64,000 bases of DNA from Flavobacterium aquariorum (GTDB taxonomy: Bacteria > Bacteroidota > Bacteroidia > Flavobacteriales > Flavobacteriaceae), in the NCBI RefSeq assembly GCF_003254745.1, contig NZ_QKXH01000005.1, positions 248,001 through 312,000 on the forward strand, given 5' to 3'. Under the pieces are notes generated by a model. That model saw nothing but the letters and a program-made list of their open reading frames with translations. It did no database searches and was not told the origin of the DNA. This document shows, in pieces, positions 26,323-35,803 of this stretch (the first letter of the stretch is position 1; each line of letters opens with the position of its first letter). The position numbers and the translations under genes were made by a program.

Positions 26323-26356
26323 AAAATCTAAAGCCAATAGTAGGCTTTTAGATTTT
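26323..26356 (-). other. Conserved hairpin in the spacer between DUF4249 copies 1 and 2
   Basis: AAAATCTAAAGCC (26323-26335) pairs with GGCTTTTAGATTTT (26343-26356) with a 7-base loop and one bulged base. It lies about 20-55 bases after the copy 1 stop and about 35 bases before the copy 2 start, and is repeated in the next spacer. Confidence 0.55.
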
Positions 26357-26372
26357 GAAACTAAATATGTAA

Positions 26373-27563
26373 TTAATCTACCCAAAATGGTGGTTTAATG
26401 TTTGATGAAAAAGTGGTGCAATCTCCGCAGGGAGCAGGGTATATATGATAAAGAATTCCTTCATGGAGAGAATAAGTCATTAAATTATTTGCAAAATAAT
26501 AAACTAATTCATCTCCATAGCATGGCGGTGGTCCGAAACAAAATAAAAGTGCCTGCTCGTCACATTTTGTGTAGTAAGGAGGTGGGGGATCTTTTGGAAA
26601 TAAATCTATATAATTAAAATAAATTCTTTTCGAAGAAACAGAAGCCACATCAAAATAGCCCATTATTTTGTCATTAGGATTATTTACCGATTTTAAATTC
26701 CCATTTAGGAAACCAGGTTGTAGAGGTGATAATATACTCTCCGTTCCTGAAATTTTTTTTAACGTTTTGTAGTAGGTATAAGCAGGTAGGTTTTCGACAT
26801 ATTGCTTGACTAAAATACAATAGCGATGTGATATAATATAGTTTTGGTCACTGATAAAACGAGGAACGAAATCTACTCTGTCTTCATTTAATTCATTAGT
26901 ACTTGTAAGTATGATTTCAGTGTTTTTTTTGGTACTGTAACAAATTCTAGTGTTAGGATCATTAGCTATTACTTCTAATGTTGGGTTAGCGCCATTTACA
27001 CCATCTATGGTAATCGCTTTTTTTAAACGCCATTCAGGAGCAATAATTTTATAGGTTTCTTCGTATTCAAAACGATAATATTTGGCGGTATTAGTAGGGT
27101 CGTAACTGCTTACTCTAATGGCAACACCTCTTAAGCTATCTTTTGTTTCTACAGCTGCTTTTACATCCTGCATTGGGTTTATAGCTGAAAGGGTTTCAGT
27201 TGTTGATACGATCGTTCTGCCATCTTTAGTATTGATATTTAATCGATATTCTTTTCCTGGAATGGCTTGAAATTCTATTGTAGAAATATATTTACCCGAT
27301 TCTTCCTCGAAATGATATCGAGTTCCAGTATTATCTGTTATAAAAACGTCAGCTCCCTTTTCTATTTGGGTTTCTTTATCTTCAAATCGGGAAGTTTTTG
27401 TTATTGTTATTTCTTGTTTTTTTAGTTCATTGGTTATGGTGGCTTCAACCACTAATGCTTCTTCGTATGTGTTTGTTTCTAATATATAAGGCTCAGTACA
27501 ACTATTAAAAATGAAGCATAATAGTAGTAAGGAGAAAAGATTAGATGTTATTTTGATTTTCAT
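26373..27563 (-). CDS. DUF4249 lipoprotein, copy 1 of 4
   Basis: A 396-residue DUF4249 lipoprotein that begins with a normal ATG and a short signal peptide ending in FNSC (Cys22). It is the first of the four copies after the TonB receptor gene (spacing 8 bases). The mature protein opens TEPYILETNTYEEALVVEATITNE, the part most conserved in all copies and probably the receptor-proximal or beta-sandwich domain. The C-terminal region contains CYGDELVYYF and CGDCTTFSSNIKPPFW. Copy number four in one unit is unusual. Confidence 0.87.
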   Translation of the reverse strand: MKIKITSNLFSLLLLCFIFNSCTEPYILETNTYEEALVVEATITNELKKQEITITKTSRFEDKETQIEKGADVFITDNTGTRYHFEEESGKYISTIEFQAIPGKEYRLNINTKDGRTIVSTTETLSAINPMQDVKAAVETKDSLRGVAIRVSSYDPTNTAKYYRFEYEETYKIIAPEWRLKKAITIDGVNGANPTLEVIANDPNTRICYSTKKNTEIILTSTNELNEDRVDFVPRFISDQNYIISHRYCILVKQYVENLPAYTYYKTLKKISGTESILSPLQPGFLNGNLKSVNNPNDKIMGYFDVASVSSKRIYFNYIDLFPKDPPPPYYTKCDEQALLFCFGPPPCYGDELVYYFANNLMTYSLHEGILYHIYPAPCGDCTTFSSNIKPPFWVD

Positions 27564-27571
27564 TATTTCAA

Positions 27572-30358
27572 TTAAAATTTGAAATTATAGGTAATACTTG
27601 GCACAGGTATTGAAAAGATTGAAGTTTTGAAAGCTTTAACTTTTCCGTCACCATCAGTCACAAAATAAATAGAATAAGGATTTGCTCTCCCCAAAACATT
27701 ATAAACAGAGATGTTCCAAAAACTATGAGCCAATTTTTTTATTTTATGATTTCCCTCAATGTTTATACCTATGTCTAAACGATAATAATCTGGAATACGA
27801 AATGCATTTCGATCACTATATAACGTATAGTTTGCATTATTGTATATATAGGTTCCAATAGGGTAGGTAATAGGCCTTCCAGTTTGGTAAACAAAATTGG
27901 AAGAGAGACTGTATCTTTTAGTAAACTTGTAGTTTAAAATAGCACTTACATCGTGAGGTTTGTCATAATTAGCTGGGAAATAATTTCCATTATTTACTTT
28001 TTCTTCACTAAACTGGCTATCCAGTTTTATGAAAGTTCTAGAGTAGGTATATCCCAACCAACCGTTTAATCGTCCAAACTGTTTTTTGACTAAAAATTCA
28101 ATACCATATGCTTTTCCTTCTCCTTGCAAAAGTTCGGTTTCAACATGCTCATTTAATTGCAGTTGAGCACCGACTTTATAATCTAGGATGTTTTTTGATT
28201 TTTTATAATAGCTTTCTAAGCTAACTTCATATAAATTGTTATCGAAATTCTTGAATATACCAATCGAAGCTTGTTGCGCTGTTTGTGGTTTTATATTCAA
28301 ATTCGACAGTATCCAAGTATCTGTAGGTGATTGTGTGACATTACTAGATAGTAAATGAATATATTGGCTGGTTTTGTCGTAACCAGCCTTAATAGATAAA
28401 TCGTCAGTTAGTAAATATCGGGCAGCTAAACGTGGTTCAAAAGTTCCGTAAGTGGTTGCTACTTGGTTGTTGCCATAATGCTTAGTTTCAATAACCGTTG
28501 CATCATTTAGTGGAAGGTTAGGAGCATAAACTCTTTGATCTGTTTCACCCAAAGAAGCATATAATGAATAACGTAAGCCTAGATCTACAGAGAATTTGTC
28601 ATTTATTTTATAACTATCTGAAACATAAAGTGCCGATTCCAACCCTTTTTCCTGTGCAATTTCTATTGGTTTTAGTGTGGTGTTAGGGTTGGTAGGATTC
28701 AAAAAGCCTGGGTAAACATTGTATAGTTTACTTGTTAAACCATATTGAAATTTATGTTTGTCACTATATAAATAGTTGAATTTTAATAATAGTTGTGTTT
28801 CATTTAGTTTATATCCTGACACAAAAGCATTTTTTGCAGTTGTATCGAAGTCAATGTCGAATTTGTATTCGCTATTGGTTAAAATTACGGCTGCTTTGTT
28901 TTTAGAATTAAAAGAATGATCCCATTTGATAGAAGCAAGTCTGTTACTATAAGAATAAATAGAATCAGAACTAAGGCTGAACTTATCATGGCTATAATAA
29001 AGAGTAGACTCTAGGAAGTTGTTTTTATTTAAAGCATTGTTGTATTTTAATATTCCATCATAAAAACTGGCTTGGCTATTGGCCAAATCGTCGTTTTTTA
29101 AAGATTTTAAAACCCAATCAGAGTAGGTTGCACGACCACCAAAAAGGAGGCTGGATTTGTTTTTCTCTAAAGGCACACTTACACTTAAATTTGATGTTAT
29201 TGGGCCAATTGCTCCTTCACCAGTAATGGTTTCAGGATTTCCGTTTTTGGTAGTTATATCAAATACAGACGATAATCTTCCTCCTAAATCGGCAGGAATG
29301 CTTCCTTTGTAGATGGTTGCTTTCTTTGCAGTATATGGATTTATAGAAGAGAAAAACCCTAAAAAATGTTGAGGATTATAGAGTACAGCATTGTCAAGAA
29401 GAAATAAGTTTTGATCATCTTTTCCACCACGCACATTAAACCCTGCAGATCCTTCACCAGTGGTTTTAACCCCGGGCAATGTAGTCGCCACTTTTAAGAT
29501 ATCTCGTTCTCCAAGTATCAATGGCATATTTTTCATAGCTTCTATGTCTATGGAAATTACACCCGAAACAACTGATTCTACAGCTTTTGATCCTTTACCT
29601 TTTATAAATACTTCATCTAGCTGATTTGAATTTTCGGCTATATTGATGTTTAGTTCTCCGTTATTGTAAACCACCAATGTCTTTACCACCTTTTTGTGAC
29701 TTAAGGATCTTGTTTCTATTATGTTTGTACCCGTTGGAAGTTTTAAGGAATAATTTCCATCGTTATCACTAATTGTACTTATGTTTTTGTTTCGGACTTT
29801 AATAACAATATTGGATTCAGGTTTCCCAGTTGTCGTGTTAATTATTATTCCGGTTATAGTACAGAATTTAGCATCTGTTGTTTTTGTTTCTTTTCCAATA
29901 AAAACTACTCCATTATTATTCTTGGTGTATGATTTGTTTATAGAATCATACTGCTGATAAAAAACAGGTTTTCCAGTTAAATCATTAGAATCTTTATTAC
30001 TATTTTCAGTTTTAATCGCTCCAAAATAATTGGTAGCCAATTTTTCATGAATAACATTATTTTGAGTCAAAATAATCTTGTTTTTTGTAACATAGAAGTT
30101 TAAAGAGGTGTTGTTAAAGATGCTCTCTAGAAGAGTTGTGATTGTAACGTTCTTATAACTTCCAGAGATTAAACTTTTATCAGAATCCATCCATTCCTTT
30201 TCAAAATAAAAATGATAAGGAGTAGTAGCTTCTATAGTTTCTATAGCTTTTAATCTATCTACATTTTTGAATTCAAAGGAATAAGTGTCTCCAGTTTTTT
30301 GTGCTAATAAAGAAAAATGAATTAAGGCTGTGAAAAGGACGAGTAATATTTTCCTCAT
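27572..30358 (-). CDS. TonB-dependent receptor with STN and carboxypeptidase-like domains
   Basis: A 928-residue outer-membrane receptor. A signal peptide (to about residue 19, LLAQ) is followed by an STN-type domain (about 25-100), a carboxypeptidase D regulatory-like domain (about 170-250, ITGIIINTTTGKPESNIVIKV), the plug (about 265-375, LPGVKTTGEGSAGFNVRGG and NLFLLDNAVLYNPQHFLGFFSSINP) and a 22-strand barrel ending in SITYNFKF. The STN domain suggests a link to signalling, but no anti-sigma or ECF sigma gene is next to it. With the DUF4249 lipoproteins it should import a ligand that cannot be named from sequence. Confidence 0.9.
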   Translation of the reverse strand: MRKILLVLFTALIHFSLLAQKTGDTYSFEFKNVDRLKAIETIEATTPYHFYFEKEWMDSDKSLISGSYKNVTITTLLESIFNNTSLNFYVTKNKIILTQNNVIHEKLATNYFGAIKTENSNKDSNDLTGKPVFYQQYDSINKSYTKNNNGVVFIGKETKTTDAKFCTITGIIINTTTGKPESNIVIKVRNKNISTISDNDGNYSLKLPTGTNIIETRSLSHKKVVKTLVVYNNGELNINIAENSNQLDEVFIKGKGSKAVESVVSGVISIDIEAMKNMPLILGERDILKVATTLPGVKTTGEGSAGFNVRGGKDDQNLFLLDNAVLYNPQHFLGFFSSINPYTAKKATIYKGSIPADLGGRLSSVFDITTKNGNPETITGEGAIGPITSNLSVSVPLEKNKSSLLFGGRATYSDWVLKSLKNDDLANSQASFYDGILKYNNALNKNNFLESTLYYSHDKFSLSSDSIYSYSNRLASIKWDHSFNSKNKAAVILTNSEYKFDIDFDTTAKNAFVSGYKLNETQLLLKFNYLYSDKHKFQYGLTSKLYNVYPGFLNPTNPNTTLKPIEIAQEKGLESALYVSDSYKINDKFSVDLGLRYSLYASLGETDQRVYAPNLPLNDATVIETKHYGNNQVATTYGTFEPRLAARYLLTDDLSIKAGYDKTSQYIHLLSSNVTQSPTDTWILSNLNIKPQTAQQASIGIFKNFDNNLYEVSLESYYKKSKNILDYKVGAQLQLNEHVETELLQGEGKAYGIEFLVKKQFGRLNGWLGYTYSRTFIKLDSQFSEEKVNNGNYFPANYDKPHDVSAILNYKFTKRYSLSSNFVYQTGRPITYPIGTYIYNNANYTLYSDRNAFRIPDYYRLDIGINIEGNHKIKKLAHSFWNISVYNVLGRANPYSIYFVTDGDGKVKAFKTSIFSIPVPSITYNFKF

Positions 30359-30363
30359 TTTTA

Positions 30364-31113
30364 TTATTTTGAATTATTTATTGAAAAATCATAAATAGAA
30401 ATCATTAAACTATTTATAAATTGTTTGTAGTCAGTTGTGCTTAGGTTTCTATTTTTTTGATAAAAGACATTGATATTCTTCTTGTTTTCCGGAAATATTT
30501 TTACAATACTAGCCTTGTTGTTTATTTCATAGAATTTATTGTTGTATTCAATGTAATATTGATATTTTTCATGGAATGAATAATAAACACCTTCCTCGTT
30601 GATTTCTTTAAGAATATCTTTGTGGTGTTTAATGAATAAATTAAATTTTTTGCCAATTTTTATCATCTCATAATATCCAGAAGTAAAATCGGATAGTGCG
30701 GTTTGACTCTTTGTTATTTTGATAAAATTAATCCCGTATATCGAAAAAGAATCTGTTTTGTCTTGAATTAGACCAATTCCAATATGCTCAGGCTGTTCAG
30801 GTGGGTTTAAAATCAATTGATCTTTGTAAATATCGTATTTTAATTTTGCATTAAAATAGGATTGACCATCATAAACTAGATTTCCAATAGTGTATTTGTT
30901 ATTTTTGAGGAACATATTGTTGTCTCCAATGGTTTTGTAGGGGTTTAAAGCGAGGGGGCCATTATTTAGCCCAAGATTTTCTTTTCCAACAATGGAATCA
31001 AATTTAGTATATAATGTAATTTCAGAATTGGTTTGGGATTGTGCTTTAAAGGCACTGCTTGTAACTATAGTCAATAATACTATAAGTTTAATCTTTGATT
31101 TTCTAAATTGCAT
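30364..31113 (-). CDS. Exported hypothetical protein, first gene of the receptor unit
   Basis: A 249-residue protein with a signal peptide (residues 1-26, ending KAQSQ). The mature part is rich in Tyr, Lys and Asn and predicted to be mostly beta strand. I recognise no family; it does not show the GLPGLI-type signature. It ends 5 bases before the receptor gene begins, so it is probably co-transcribed with it and may act in the periplasm or at the surface with the receptor. Confidence 0.7.
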   Translation of the reverse strand: MQFRKSKIKLIVLLTIVTSSAFKAQSQTNSEITLYTKFDSIVGKENLGLNNGPLALNPYKTIGDNNMFLKNNKYTIGNLVYDGQSYFNAKLKYDIYKDQLILNPPEQPEHIGIGLIQDKTDSFSIYGINFIKITKSQTALSDFTSGYYEMIKIGKKFNLFIKHHKDILKEINEEGVYYSFHEKYQYYIEYNNKFYEINNKASIVKIFPENKKNINVFYQKNRNLSTTDYKQFINSLMISIYDFSINNSK

Positions 31114-31423
31114 TTTTTTATAAATGGTTTTTTATAGTTGGTTTTTAGCTAATAGATGATTTTAAGCTTAATTTTAGAAAAATCATACATTTTTTTATAA
31201 AATTAATATTTAATCTTACAAAAGCAACACGATTTGTTATATTTTTTAATTTTTATTAAATTCTAAAATAAAAGCCAGAATAAATAGTATTTGAAAAATT
31301 GTTTGTGATAATATGTGAATTCCGTATAGTTTCAATTTAGGCCTGAATTTATAATGTATTTATTAGTTATTTAATAGATTGCGATAAGTTAAAAAAGTTG
31401 CGTTAATAAATGTTGTAAATTGA
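31114..31423. other. Spacer with the promoter region of the receptor unit
   Basis: About 310 very AT-rich bases. The minus-strand receptor unit must be transcribed from here. No convincing box or repeat stands out. Confidence 0.4.
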
Positions 31424-31457
31424 AAAACCCCGTTTCACATACATGAAACGGGGTTTT
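31424..31457 (-). terminator. Terminator of pnp
   Basis: A perfect 14-base stem AAAACCCCGTTTCA / TGAAACGGGGTTTT with a 6-base loop, 36 bases after the pnp stop. The outer A and T runs let it work in either direction. Confidence 0.9.
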
Positions 31458-31493
31458 CTTTATAAATAAACCTTTAGTAAACTTAAGATCTGA

Positions 31494-33629
31494 TTACTCT
31501 TTTTTCTCCTCACGTGGAGGTCTTTGTAAAAGCGCTTTTCTAGAAACTTTTTCTTTTCTAGTTTTTGGATCAACACCAAGGTATTTTACCATAAATACAT
31601 CTCCCATATTTACAACATCGGTAACGTTTTCTGTACGTTCCCAAGCTAACTCAGATACGTGTAGTAAAACTTCATTTCCTGGAGCAGCAGTATATTCTAC
31701 AACTGCACCAAAATCAAGCATTTTAATTACTTTAACTTCATATGCTTCTCCCATTTGTGGTTTGAAAGTTATGGATTGGATTTTTGCCAATACCGCTTCA
31801 ATTCCAGCAGGATCTGTACCTAAGATTTCGATTACTCCTTCTTCGTTTACTTCGTTTATAACGATTGTTGTTCCAGTAGCTTTTTGTAATTCTTGAATCA
31901 CTTTTCCACCAGGTCCAATTAATGCTCCAATAAAGTTTCCAGGAATAGTTCTGGTGATGATTTTTGGAGAATGTGCTTTAACGTCTGCTCTTGGAGCGGC
32001 AATAGTTTCAGTCAATTTTCCTAAAATATGCATACGACCTTCGCGGGCTTGGCCTAAGGCTTGCTCCATGATATCATAACGTAATCCATCAATTTTGATG
32101 TCCATTTGGCAAGCAGTAATACCGTCTTTTGTTCCTGTTACTTTAAAGTCCATATCTCCTAAGTGATCTTCATCTCCTAAAATATCTGAAAGTACAGCGA
32201 ATTTTTCACCGTCAGTGATTAATCCCATAGCAATTCCGGAAACTGGTTTTATCATTTGAACTCCAGCGTCCATCAAAGCCATTGTTCCAGCACAAACAGT
32301 TGCCATAGAAGAAGAACCATTAGATTCCAATACTTCAGAAACAATACGAATTGTGTAAGGACAATCTGCAGGAATCATATTTTTCAAAGCTCTTTGAGCT
32401 AAATTTCCGTGTCCTACTTCTCTTCTTGAAGTTCCTCTTAGTGGTTTTGCTTCACCAGTTGAGAAAGGAGGGAAGTTATAGTGTAGGTAGAATTTCTCTT
32501 CACCTTGTTCAGATGGAGAATCTATTTGGTTTGCTTCTCTTGAAGTTCCTAAAGTTACTGTAGCCAAAGCTTGAGTTTCTCCACGTGTAAACAATGAAGA
32601 ACCGTGAACTCTTGGTAAATAATCAGTTTCACACCAGATTGGTCTGATGTCAGTAGTTTTTCTTCCGTCTAGACGAATTCCTAATTCTAAAACTACATTA
32701 CGAACAGCTTCTTTGTTTGTTTTGTAGAAATATTTAGAAACTAAATCACCGTCAGCAGCTAATTCTTCTTCAGTAAATAAAGCTTTAACTTCTTCTTTTA
32801 CTTCAGCAAATGCAGCGCTTCTTTCGTGTTTAGCTGATCCAACTTTTGCAATAGCATAAATTTTATCGTATGCTGCAGCTTTTACTTTTTTGTAAATTTC
32901 TTCGTTTTCTTTCTCTCCTTCGTAAGTACGGATTTCTTTTTTACCAAAAGCAGCCTGTAAACGCAATTGAGCTTGAATTTGAACTTTAATTGCTTCGTGT
33001 GCAAATTTAATTGCTTCCACCATTTCAGCTTCTGAGATTTCTTTCATCTCACCTTCAACCATCGCAACAGAGTCCATAGAAGCTCCAATCATCATATCGA
33101 TGTCAGATTTTGCTAAGTCTTCTCTACTTGGGTTAATTACAAATTTTCCGTCGATACGTGCAACACGAACTTCTGAAATTAAGTTGTAAAATGGAATGTC
33201 AGAAACAGCTAGTGCTGCAGAGGCAGCTAAACCAGCTAATGCGTCTGGCATAACTTCTTCGTCATGAGACATTAACTGAATCATAACTTGTGTTTCAGCA
33301 TGGTAATCATCTGGGAAAAGCGGACGCAAAACACGATCAACTAATCTCATTGTCAATACTTCGCTGTCGCTTGGACGAGCTTCTCTTTTGAAGAAACCTC
33401 CAGGGAAACGACCTGCTGCTGCAAATTTTTCGCGGTAATCTACCGTTAAAGGTAAAAAATCTACCGCTGGGTTAGCGCTACGTGCTGACACTGCTGTTGC
33501 AAGTATCATTGTGTCGCCCATTCTTACTACTACAGAACCATCTGCTTGTTTAGCTAAACGTCCTGTCTCGATTGTGATGCTTCTTCCATCACCTAAATCG
33601 ATTTTTTCTACAAATAATTGTGGAATCAT
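31494..33629 (-). CDS. pnp: Polyribonucleotide nucleotidyltransferase (PNPase)
   Basis: A 711-residue phosphorolytic 3'-5' exoribonuclease, normal length. Two RNase PH domains (about residues 10-145 and 320-545) flank an all-helical linker. The second has the catalytic region with [20 protein letters not shown] and [19 protein letters not shown] domain ([20 protein letters not shown]) and an S1 domain ([20 protein letters not shown]) follow. It lies downstream of rpsO on the same strand, the conserved rpsO-pnp order seen in many bacteria, but rpsO has its own terminator here. Confidence 0.97.
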   Translation of the reverse strand: MIPQLFVEKIDLGDGRSITIETGRLAKQADGSVVVRMGDTMILATAVSARSANPAVDFLPLTVDYREKFAAAGRFPGGFFKREARPSDSEVLTMRLVDRVLRPLFPDDYHAETQVMIQLMSHDEEVMPDALAGLAASAALAVSDIPFYNLISEVRVARIDGKFVINPSREDLAKSDIDMMIGASMDSVAMVEGEMKEISEAEMVEAIKFAHEAIKVQIQAQLRLQAAFGKKEIRTYEGEKENEEIYKKVKAAAYDKIYAIAKVGSAKHERSAAFAEVKEEVKALFTEEELAADGDLVSKYFYKTNKEAVRNVVLELGIRLDGRKTTDIRPIWCETDYLPRVHGSSLFTRGETQALATVTLGTSREANQIDSPSEQGEEKFYLHYNFPPFSTGEAKPLRGTSRREVGHGNLAQRALKNMIPADCPYTIRIVSEVLESNGSSSMATVCAGTMALMDAGVQMIKPVSGIAMGLITDGEKFAVLSDILGDEDHLGDMDFKVTGTKDGITACQMDIKIDGLRYDIMEQALGQAREGRMHILGKLTETIAAPRADVKAHSPKIITRTIPGNFIGALIGPGGKVIQELQKATGTTIVINEVNEEGVIEILGTDPAGIEAVLAKIQSITFKPQMGEAYEVKVIKMLDFGAVVEYTAAPGNEVLLHVSELAWERTENVTDVVNMGDVFMVKYLGVDPKTRKEKVSRKALLQRPPREEKKE

Positions 33630-33806
33630 AAATTTTTTCCTTATTGGTTATACAATGGGTTCTAGTTGTGTTGTTAGTTGTAGTTGTTGCGTAGTTAATG
33701 CCTAAAACCCAATGAAAAACCAAACTTTTTTTAATGTAAATATCAATCTTTTCAAATTAATATCGAATTTAAGAATTTAAAATATAACTTCTAAACTCTA
33801 AAATAA

Positions 33807-33832
33807 AAAAGAGGCACTCTCGCACCTCTTTT
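33807..33832 (-). terminator. Terminator of rpsO
   Basis: AAAAGAGG / CCTCTTTT with a 10-base loop, 10 bases after the rpsO stop, with T-rich sequence after it on the minus strand. Confidence 0.8.
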
Positions 33833-33841
33833 ATATATTGA

Positions 33842-34111
33842 TTATTTTCTAATACCCAATACTTTGATAATCTCACGATATCTGTTGATCTCTGTTTTCT
33901 TCAAGTAATCCAACAAAGCTCTTCTTTTACCTACTAACAGTACCAATGAACGCTCTGTATTGAAATCGTGACGATTTTTTTTCAAGTGCTCAGTAAGGTG
34001 GCTAATTCTGTAAGTGAATAACGCGATTTGACCTTCTGCAGATCCTGTGTTTTCTGCTTTTCCTCCGTGTTTAGCGAAGATTTCTTCTTTAATCTCTTTA
34101 GTTAAATACAT
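33842..34111 (-). CDS. rpsO: 30S ribosomal protein S15
   Basis: An 89-residue S15, normal length. The signature with HLTEHLKKNRHDFNTERSLVLLVGKRRALLDYL binds the central domain of 16S rRNA early in 30S assembly (only part of the motif is quoted: TEHLKKNRHDF and LVGKRRALLDYLKK). In other bacteria S15 represses its own mRNA. A clear promoter lies 55-90 bases upstream and a hairpin terminator follows. Confidence 0.97.
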   Translation of the reverse strand: MYLTKEIKEEIFAKHGGKAENTGSAEGQIALFTYRISHLTEHLKKNRHDFNTERSLVLLVGKRRALLDYLKKTEINRYREIIKVLGIRK

Positions 34112-34166
34112 TCGAATATTATTTAATGATTTTTATGTATGTCTTACATCTATTATAAGACGGGTG

Positions 34167-34198
34167 CAAAAGTAATGCAAAATATTGAAATATTCAAA
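34167..34198 (-). promoter_or_regulatory. rpsO promoter
   Basis: Minus strand: TTTG (34195-34198), a 20-base spacer, then TACTTTTG (34167-34174), which fits the Bacteroidota TTTG/TAnnTTTG consensus. It lies about 55 bases upstream of the rpsO start. Confidence 0.6.
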
Positions 34199-34244
34199 AA
34201 TTAAATGATTAATTGCCTTTTGAACCTTTTCAATCTTCTAAATT

Positions 34245-34700
34245 TTAATACAACTTTGCAATCTCCTCATTTACAAATTCCAAGAAGCGTTCATCTTCTT
34301 CTGTAAAAGGATCAATTACATGACTGTCTATGTCTATTTGGCCAATGTTTTCTCCATTTACAAATAGAGGGACAACGATTTCAGATTTTACAGTAAAACT
34401 ACAAGCGATATAATTGTCCTGAGCACTTACATCCGGAACAACAAAATTATTGTTGGAAACTGCTACTTGTCCACAAATTCCTTTTCCAAAAGGGATAACT
34501 GTATGGTCAGTTTCTGCACCTACGTATGGACCTAGATGAAGTGTTTTGGCTTCGTGATTAGCAAAATAAAATCCTACCCAGTTGTAGTAGGAAATGGAAT
34601 CGCTCAAAAGTTGGCAAACTGCTAAAAGTTTTTCGTCTCTTGAGAGAATTGTGTTTAATGTAATTTCGCTTACTTTGGGCTTTAATTCTTGAAAAGTCAT
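34245..34700 (-). CDS. GAF-domain protein of the free methionine-(R)-sulfoxide reductase family
   Basis: A 151-residue single GAF domain that follows the fRMsr (YebR) pattern: WVGFYF near residue 41, LGPYVG, IPFGKGICGQVA, YIACSFTVKSEIVVPL and IGQIDIDS. In E. coli YebR three cysteines matter (84, 94 and 118). Here Cys76 and Cys100 match the last two, but the position of Cys84 is His66. The nucleophile-equivalent Cys100 remains, so activity is possible with different recycling, or the protein only binds a ligand. It is divergent from xrtF with a 71-base gap. Confidence 0.8.
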   Translation of the reverse strand: MTFQELKPKVSEITLNTILSRDEKLLAVCQLLSDSISYYNWVGFYFANHEAKTLHLGPYVGAETDHTVIPFGKGICGQVAVSNNNFVVPDVSAQDNYIACSFTVKSEIVVPLFVNGENIGQIDIDSHVIDPFTEEDERFLEFVNEEIAKLY

Positions 34701-34749
34701 ATTCTGGTATTTTTTACAAAAGTATTTAAAGCCAATTTTAAAAATTGTA

Positions 34750-34757
34750 TAAATTTG
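34750..34757 (+). promoter_or_regulatory. Candidate -7 box for xrtF
   Basis: TAAATTTG fits TAnnTTTG and ends 14 bases before the TTG at 34772. A TTTG at the right spacing upstream is not evident. If real, transcription would start downstream of the TTG at 34745 and exclude it as the start. Confidence 0.35.
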
Positions 34758-34771
34758 TTAAAAATTTAATT

Positions 34772-35308
34772 TTGAAAAAATATTTCGTCCAGTACAAACC
34801 TTTTTTGTTTTTTCTTGCTAGTTTTTTCGGCACTTATGTACTGCTTACCTTGCTTTATCAGTTCTTTTTGAATGGTTTTGAAAATGAAAAAGTAGATGAA
34901 ATAACACGAATGGTGGCAAAAAATACAGAGGAAGTTATTTCTTGGATGAATCAATCGAGTTATATTGTGGAAAGTGATATTACTCCTGTTTTTACTATAT
35001 TTTTTCAAAACCGAAGTGTTGCCAAGATTGTAGAAGGCTGTAACGGAATCAGTGTCATTATTTTATTTGTTTCTTTTATTGTGGCATTTTCGGGAAGCTT
35101 AAAAAACACGTTGCTTTTTATTTTTGGCGGAAGCCTCATAATTTATATTCTAAATGTACTTCGAATTGCGGCTTTGTCAGTTTTACTGTATTATTTTCCT
35201 AATCAATCCCATTTATTGCACGGTGTTCTTTTTCCATTGATGATTTATGGTTTGGTTTTTATTTTATGGGTGATTTGGGTGAATAAATTTTCTAAATATG
35301 CTAAATAA
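34772..35308 (+). CDS. xrtF: Exosortase family protein XrtF
   Basis: A polytopic membrane protease/transpeptidase of the exosortase family, flavobacterial F type. The catalytic residues are visible: Cys90 in VEGCNGIS, Arg131 in LNVLRIA and His150 in LLHGVLFP (numbering from the start used here). I use the TTG at 34772, giving MKKYFVQYKPF, because known members open this way and a -7-like box lies between it and the earlier TTG at 34745. This gives 178 residues. Exosortases process proteins with a C-terminal sorting signal; no obvious substrate is next to it. Its end overlaps the next gene by 11 bases. Confidence 0.88.
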   Translation: MKKYFVQYKPFLFFLASFFGTYVLLTLLYQFFLNGFENEKVDEITRMVAKNTEEVISWMNQSSYIVESDITPVFTIFFQNRSVAKIVEGCNGISVIILFVSFIVAFSGSLKNTLLFIFGGSLIIYILNVLRIAALSVLLYYFPNQSHLLHGVLFPLMIYGLVFILWVIWVNKFSKYAK

Positions 35309-35741
35309 ATTGCTTCAAAATAAAACTGCAGTTTTTGTTATTACGACCTTTGTCTTGCTATTGGTGCTTATTAGGATGTTTGAAAAGCAATTGTTCTATG
35401 ATCCTTTTTTGTTTTATTTTGAAGGAGATTATATGAAATTGCCCTTACCCAAGTTCGATGGTTTACAATTGTTTTTTGGATTGTCTTTTCGTTTTTTATT
35501 GAATACGATACTTTCTTTGGGGATTCTTTATTTCCTTTTTAAAGACAAACAAATGATTGCATTTGTATCCATCTTGTACTTTTTTTTATTTGTTCTGTTA
35601 ATTGTCACTTTCTTTTGTATTCTTCATTTTTTTAAAAATCAGGAAAATTTATTGCTGTTTTACGTACGCCGTTTTTTGATACAGCCTTTGTTTTTAATTC
35701 TCTTTTTACCAGCTTTTTATTATCAAAAGTTAAAGAATTAG
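35298..35741 (+). CDS. Exosortase F system-associated membrane protein
   Basis: A 147-residue protein with four or so membrane segments (about residues 10-27, 55-77, 85-112 and 122-142) that overlaps the xrtF end by 11 bases, so translation is coupled. Its size, topology and position match the small protein that regularly follows xrtF in flavobacteria. The internal motif FDGLQLFFGLSFRFLLNT is the best landmark. The mechanistic role with XrtF is unknown. Confidence 0.8.
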   Translation: MLNKLLQNKTAVFVITTFVLLLVLIRMFEKQLFYDPFLFYFEGDYMKLPLPKFDGLQLFFGLSFRFLLNTILSLGILYFLFKDKQMIAFVSILYFFLFVLLIVTFFCILHFFKNQENLLLFYVRRFLIQPLFLILFLPAFYYQKLKN

Positions 35742-35803
35742 TAATGCTTTTTTCTTATCTTTAAGACAGATTTGGACTTATGTAATTGTCAAATTTATTA
35801 AAG

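Noticed and set aside
34245..34700. A cyclic-nucleotide or phytochrome GAF sensor
   Set aside because: The single short domain with the ICG and IAC cysteines at the right spacing fits the methionine sulfoxide reductase family better.
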